In this document: positions 12,406 to 14,106 of the stretch, one piece after another | How positions within the stretch are numbered: the first letter of the stretch is position 1 | Layout: the number at the start of each line of letters is the position of its first letter | Source of the DNA: JBBRLG01 sp038231495 | GTDB lineage: Bacteria; Planctomycetota; Planctomycetia; Gemmatales; Gemmataceae | Assembly (NCBI GenBank): GCA_038231495.1 | Contig: JBBRLG010000128.1 | Coordinates: forward strand, 1-14,106 | Direction of reading: 5' to 3' | Length of the DNA stretch: 14,106 bases | Notes under the pieces: model-generated | Databases searched by the model: none | Seen by the model: only the letters and a program-made list of their open reading frames with translations | Told to the model about the DNA's origin: nothing | Made by a program: the position numbers and the translations under genes

Positions 12406-12433
12406 TTGACATTCCCTACCACCCCGTTACCCT
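12406..12433 (+). promoter_or_regulatory. Candidate promoter of the class III aminotransferase
   Basis: TTGACA at 12406-12411 and TACCCT at 12428-12433 are 16 nt apart. The -35 is perfect, the -10 weak. The predicted leader is about 40 nt and includes AGGAGG 9-10 nt before the ATG at 12483. Confidence 0.45.
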
Positions 12434-12482
12434 GGACTCCGACCGCCCCCTTTCGGGACGGCAAACCAGGAGGACTTCGCCG

Positions 12483-13838
12483 ATGTCGCAAACAACCGCA
12501 ACCCGCCCAACCCTGGTCGAACGCTACCGCGCCGCGTTCCCGCGCTCGCAGGAGTTGCACCGGCGGGCGAAGGCTATTTTCCCCGACGGCGTCACCCACG
12601 ACGTGCGCCACCTGGAGCCTTTCCCGGTCTACGTCGAGCGCGCCGCGGGGTCGCGCAAGTGGGACGTGGACGGCCACGAATTGATCGACTTCTGGGCGGG
12701 CCACGGCGCGCTCTTGCTCGGCCACGGCCACCCCGCCATGGTCGAAGCGGTGCAATGCCAGATGGCCCGCGCGACCCACCCCGGTGCGTGCCACGAGGGC
12801 GAAATCGTCTGGGGCAACCTCGTGCAAAAGCTTGTGCCGTCGGCGGAGCGGGTGCGGTTCACGGCGTCCGGCACCGAGGCGACGCTGATGGCGCTGCGGC
12901 TGGCGCGGCTGTTCACGGACCGGCCGCGCGCGCTGAAGTTCGCCGGCCATTTCCACGGCTGGCACGACTTCCTCATCCCTGGTGCGGACGCCGCCGACGC
13001 CGACAAGCCGGCACCCGGCATCCCCGCCGAAGTCGCCGGCCTGACGGTCATTGTGCCGCCGAACGATTTGAACCTCGTCGAAGACGCATTCAAGAAGGAT
13101 CCGCAGATCGGTTGCGTCATCCTCGAACCGACCGGCGGCCACTGGGGCGCGGTGCCCATCGGCGCTGCGTTCTTACGCGGTTTGCGCGAACTGACGACGC
13201 GCTACGACCGCCTCTTGATCTTCGACGAAGTGATAACGGGTTTCCGCGTCCATCCCGGCGGCGCGCAGGCCCACTACGGCGTCACGCCCGACCTGACGAC
13301 GCTGGCGAAAATTCTCGCGGGCGGCTTGCCGGGCGGCTGCGTCGCGGGCCGGGCCGACATCCTCGCGGGCATCGAATTCCGCCCCGGTAAGCCGAAGATG
13401 AAGCACCCCGGCACGTTCAACGCCAATCCCCTCTCGGCGGCGGCCGGCATCGCGACGTTACAGATCGTCGCCGACGGCGAGCCTTGCCACAAGGCAACCG
13501 GAGTCGCGCGCCAAATCCGGCAGCAACTCAACGCCCTCTTTGAAGAGCGCAAATATCCCTGGATCGCCTATGGCGCGTTTTCCGCCTTCCGTTTGCTGCC
13601 GAACTACCACGGCCCACGGCCGACCGGCGACGATTTCGTTCCCTATAATGGGGCCATGGACCGCCTCGACGGACCGCGGCCGCCGGCGTTGACCCATGCC
13701 TTCCGGCAAGGGATGCTGTTGCACGGCGTCGATCTGTTCGGCCTGAGCGGCATGACGACAGCGGCGCACACGGCGGCGGACATCGAAAAGACGGTTGCAG
13801 CGGTAGCCGCGACCGTGGAGCTCCTCCAGGAAGAATGA
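12483..13838 (+). CDS. Class III aminotransferase, glutamate-1-semialdehyde aminomutase-like
   Basis: The 451-residue PLP enzyme shows the class III order: DGHELIDFWAGHGALLLGHG (63-82), TASGTEATLMALRLAR (127-142; cofactor phosphate loop), HFHGWHD (156-162), LIFDEVITGFR (245-255; D248 pairs with the pyridine N), TTLAKILAGGLPGG with the Schiff-base lysine K276, and GTFNANPLSAAAG (310-322). SGTEA, HGWHD and DEVITGFR are shared with HemL, which converts glutamate-1-semialdehyde to 5-aminolevulinate. The extra segment NYHGPRPTGDDFVPYNG and the length suggest that it may be a HemL paralogue with another substrate, so no symbol is given. AGGAGG supports the ATG. No partner gene is adjacent. The last codons (GAA GAA TGA) coincide with a duplicated 9-mer flanking the next repeat element. 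Confidence 0.9.
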   Translation: MSQTTATRPTLVERYRAAFPRSQELHRRAKAIFPDGVTHDVRHLEPFPVYVERAAGSRKWDVDGHELIDFWAGHGALLLGHGHPAMVEAVQCQMARATHPGACHEGEIVWGNLVQKLVPSAERVRFTASGTEATLMALRLARLFTDRPRALKFAGHFHGWHDFLIPGADAADADKPAPGIPAEVAGLTVIVPPNDLNLVEDAFKKDPQIGCVILEPTGGHWGAVPIGAAFLRGLRELTTRYDRLLIFDEVITGFRVHPGGAQAHYGVTPDLTTLAKILAGGLPGGCVAGRADILAGIEFRPGKPKMKHPGTFNANPLSAAAGIATLQIVADGEPCHKATGVARQIRQQLNALFEERKYPWIAYGAFSAFRLLPNYHGPRPTGDDFVPYNGAMDRLDGPRPPALTHAFRQGMLLHGVDLFGLSGMTTAAHTAADIEKTVAAVAATVELLQEE

Positions 13839-13983
13839 TAACCGTTCACCGGCATCAACTTATCCCCCCCTTACGAAGGGGGGTAGGGGGGGTTAAGAAC
13901 GGTTGAAGTCCTCCGTCCTGGTGCCCAATCCTCCCCCCTACCCCCCCTTCGTAAGGGGGGGAGTGAACGGTTACGAAGAATGA
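13830..13983. mobile_element. MITE-like inverted-repeat element with a 9-bp flanking duplication
   Basis: TAACCGTTCAC (13839-13849) and GTGAACGGTTA (13963-13973) form perfect 11-bp terminal inverted repeats. Inside, two C/G-run blocks (13863-13891 and 13931-13961, with CCCCTTACGAAGGGG-type hairpins) are near-perfect reverse complements of each other. The word GAAGAATGA lies directly left (13830-13838) and one base to the right (13975-13983). Total element about 135 bp, no coding capacity. This resembles a miniature transposable element with target-site duplication; the extra C at 13974 is a small departure. Confidence 0.55.
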
Positions 13984-14073
13984 AACCACGGAATACACGG
14001 AAAACACGGAAAAAACACACAAGAAGCATTCAATTCCTGTCTTTTTTCCGTGTTTTCCGTGTATTCCGTGGTT
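13984..14073. repeat. Perfect 32-bp inverted repeat with a 26-nt spacer
   Basis: Arms 13984-14015 and 14042-14073 are exact reverse complements built on ACGGAAxACACGGAAAACACGG-like A-rich words (repeat unit near ACACGGAAA). The stem could act as a terminator on either strand because each arm ends in six T/A at the loop side, but the T-run lies within the stem. Elements of this sequence type are common dispersed repeats in planctomycetes and other soil bacteria. No gene is seen between it and the window end. Confidence 0.7.
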
Positions 14074-14106
14074 CGATCAGAAAGCAGTTGGCATGTCGGC
14101 GACTCC

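Noticed and set aside
13850..13962. CRISPR or simple tandem repeat
   Set aside because: The C/G-run blocks are inverted copies of each other, not regularly spaced direct repeats.

Overview
The window is GC-rich and looks like a chromosomal segment from a planctomycete, most probably the Gemmata side of the phylum. The signs are: many secreted or membrane proteins without named families, a Ser/Thr protein kinase, a GH10-like protein of planctomycete type, intergenic hairpin repeats built on motifs such as AGCCGCAAGCGGCA, and the peptide-like repeat that reads SPKRKRG / PEAQAR in two frames. The assignment rests on recognition only, not on a database search.

Layout. 1-290 (-): N-terminus of a Ser/Thr kinase, cut by the window edge. 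291-1152: no convincing gene; short repeats and a perfect 20-bp hairpin. 1153-1395: a 30-codon basic ORF followed by a relic resembling the end of RNase PH. 1551-2546 (+): secreted protein with two SPOR-like repeats. 2658-4151 (-): GH10-like protein that appears to lack the acid/base glutamate. 4351-5031 (-): secreted Cys/Pro-rich protein. 5283-7004 (+): polytopic membrane protein with a GT-C-like acidic loop. 7009-8222 (-): an uncharacterised protein gene followed by a structured RNA region that ends in a clear intrinsic terminator. 8361-9140 (-): M50 site-2-protease-like metallopeptidase. 9293-10935 (+): class V aminotransferase overlapping coaD. 11019-11662 (+): small protein overlapping a clan AA aspartic protease. 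11663-11896: decayed fragment plus interspersed repeat. 11897-12235 (-): small HTH-like protein. 12483-13838 (+): class III aminotransferase of the glutamate-1-semialdehyde aminomutase type. 13839-14106: two large inverted-repeat elements, the first flanked by a 9-bp duplication.

The most unusual part is 7108-7384 on the minus strand. It holds two tRNA-like genes in circularly permuted order: the T-arm plus 3' acceptor strand precedes the 5' acceptor strand plus D-arm. In both, the two acceptor strands match 7 of 7, and T8 and the D-arm fall in canonical register. One can be rejoined to a tRNA-Gly(CCC)-like molecule with the loop TTCCCAA. The other is Leu-like but its anticodon is not settled. 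The sequences outside the two anticodon-side breaks can also pair with each other. A terminator with seven T lies downstream, and the only gene upstream on the same strand encodes a 245-residue protein of unknown function. The protein and the RNA may therefore form one transcription unit. I know of permuted tRNA genes in some algae and an archaeon, and of permuted tmRNA in bacteria, but of no permuted tRNA gene in bacteria.

The other genes look like ordinary housekeeping and accessory functions: CoA biosynthesis, PLP enzymes, signalling and membrane proteolysis. Several promoters can be proposed, including two TACAA(T/C) boxes placed exactly 7 nt before start codons that lack a Shine-Dalgarno sequence.
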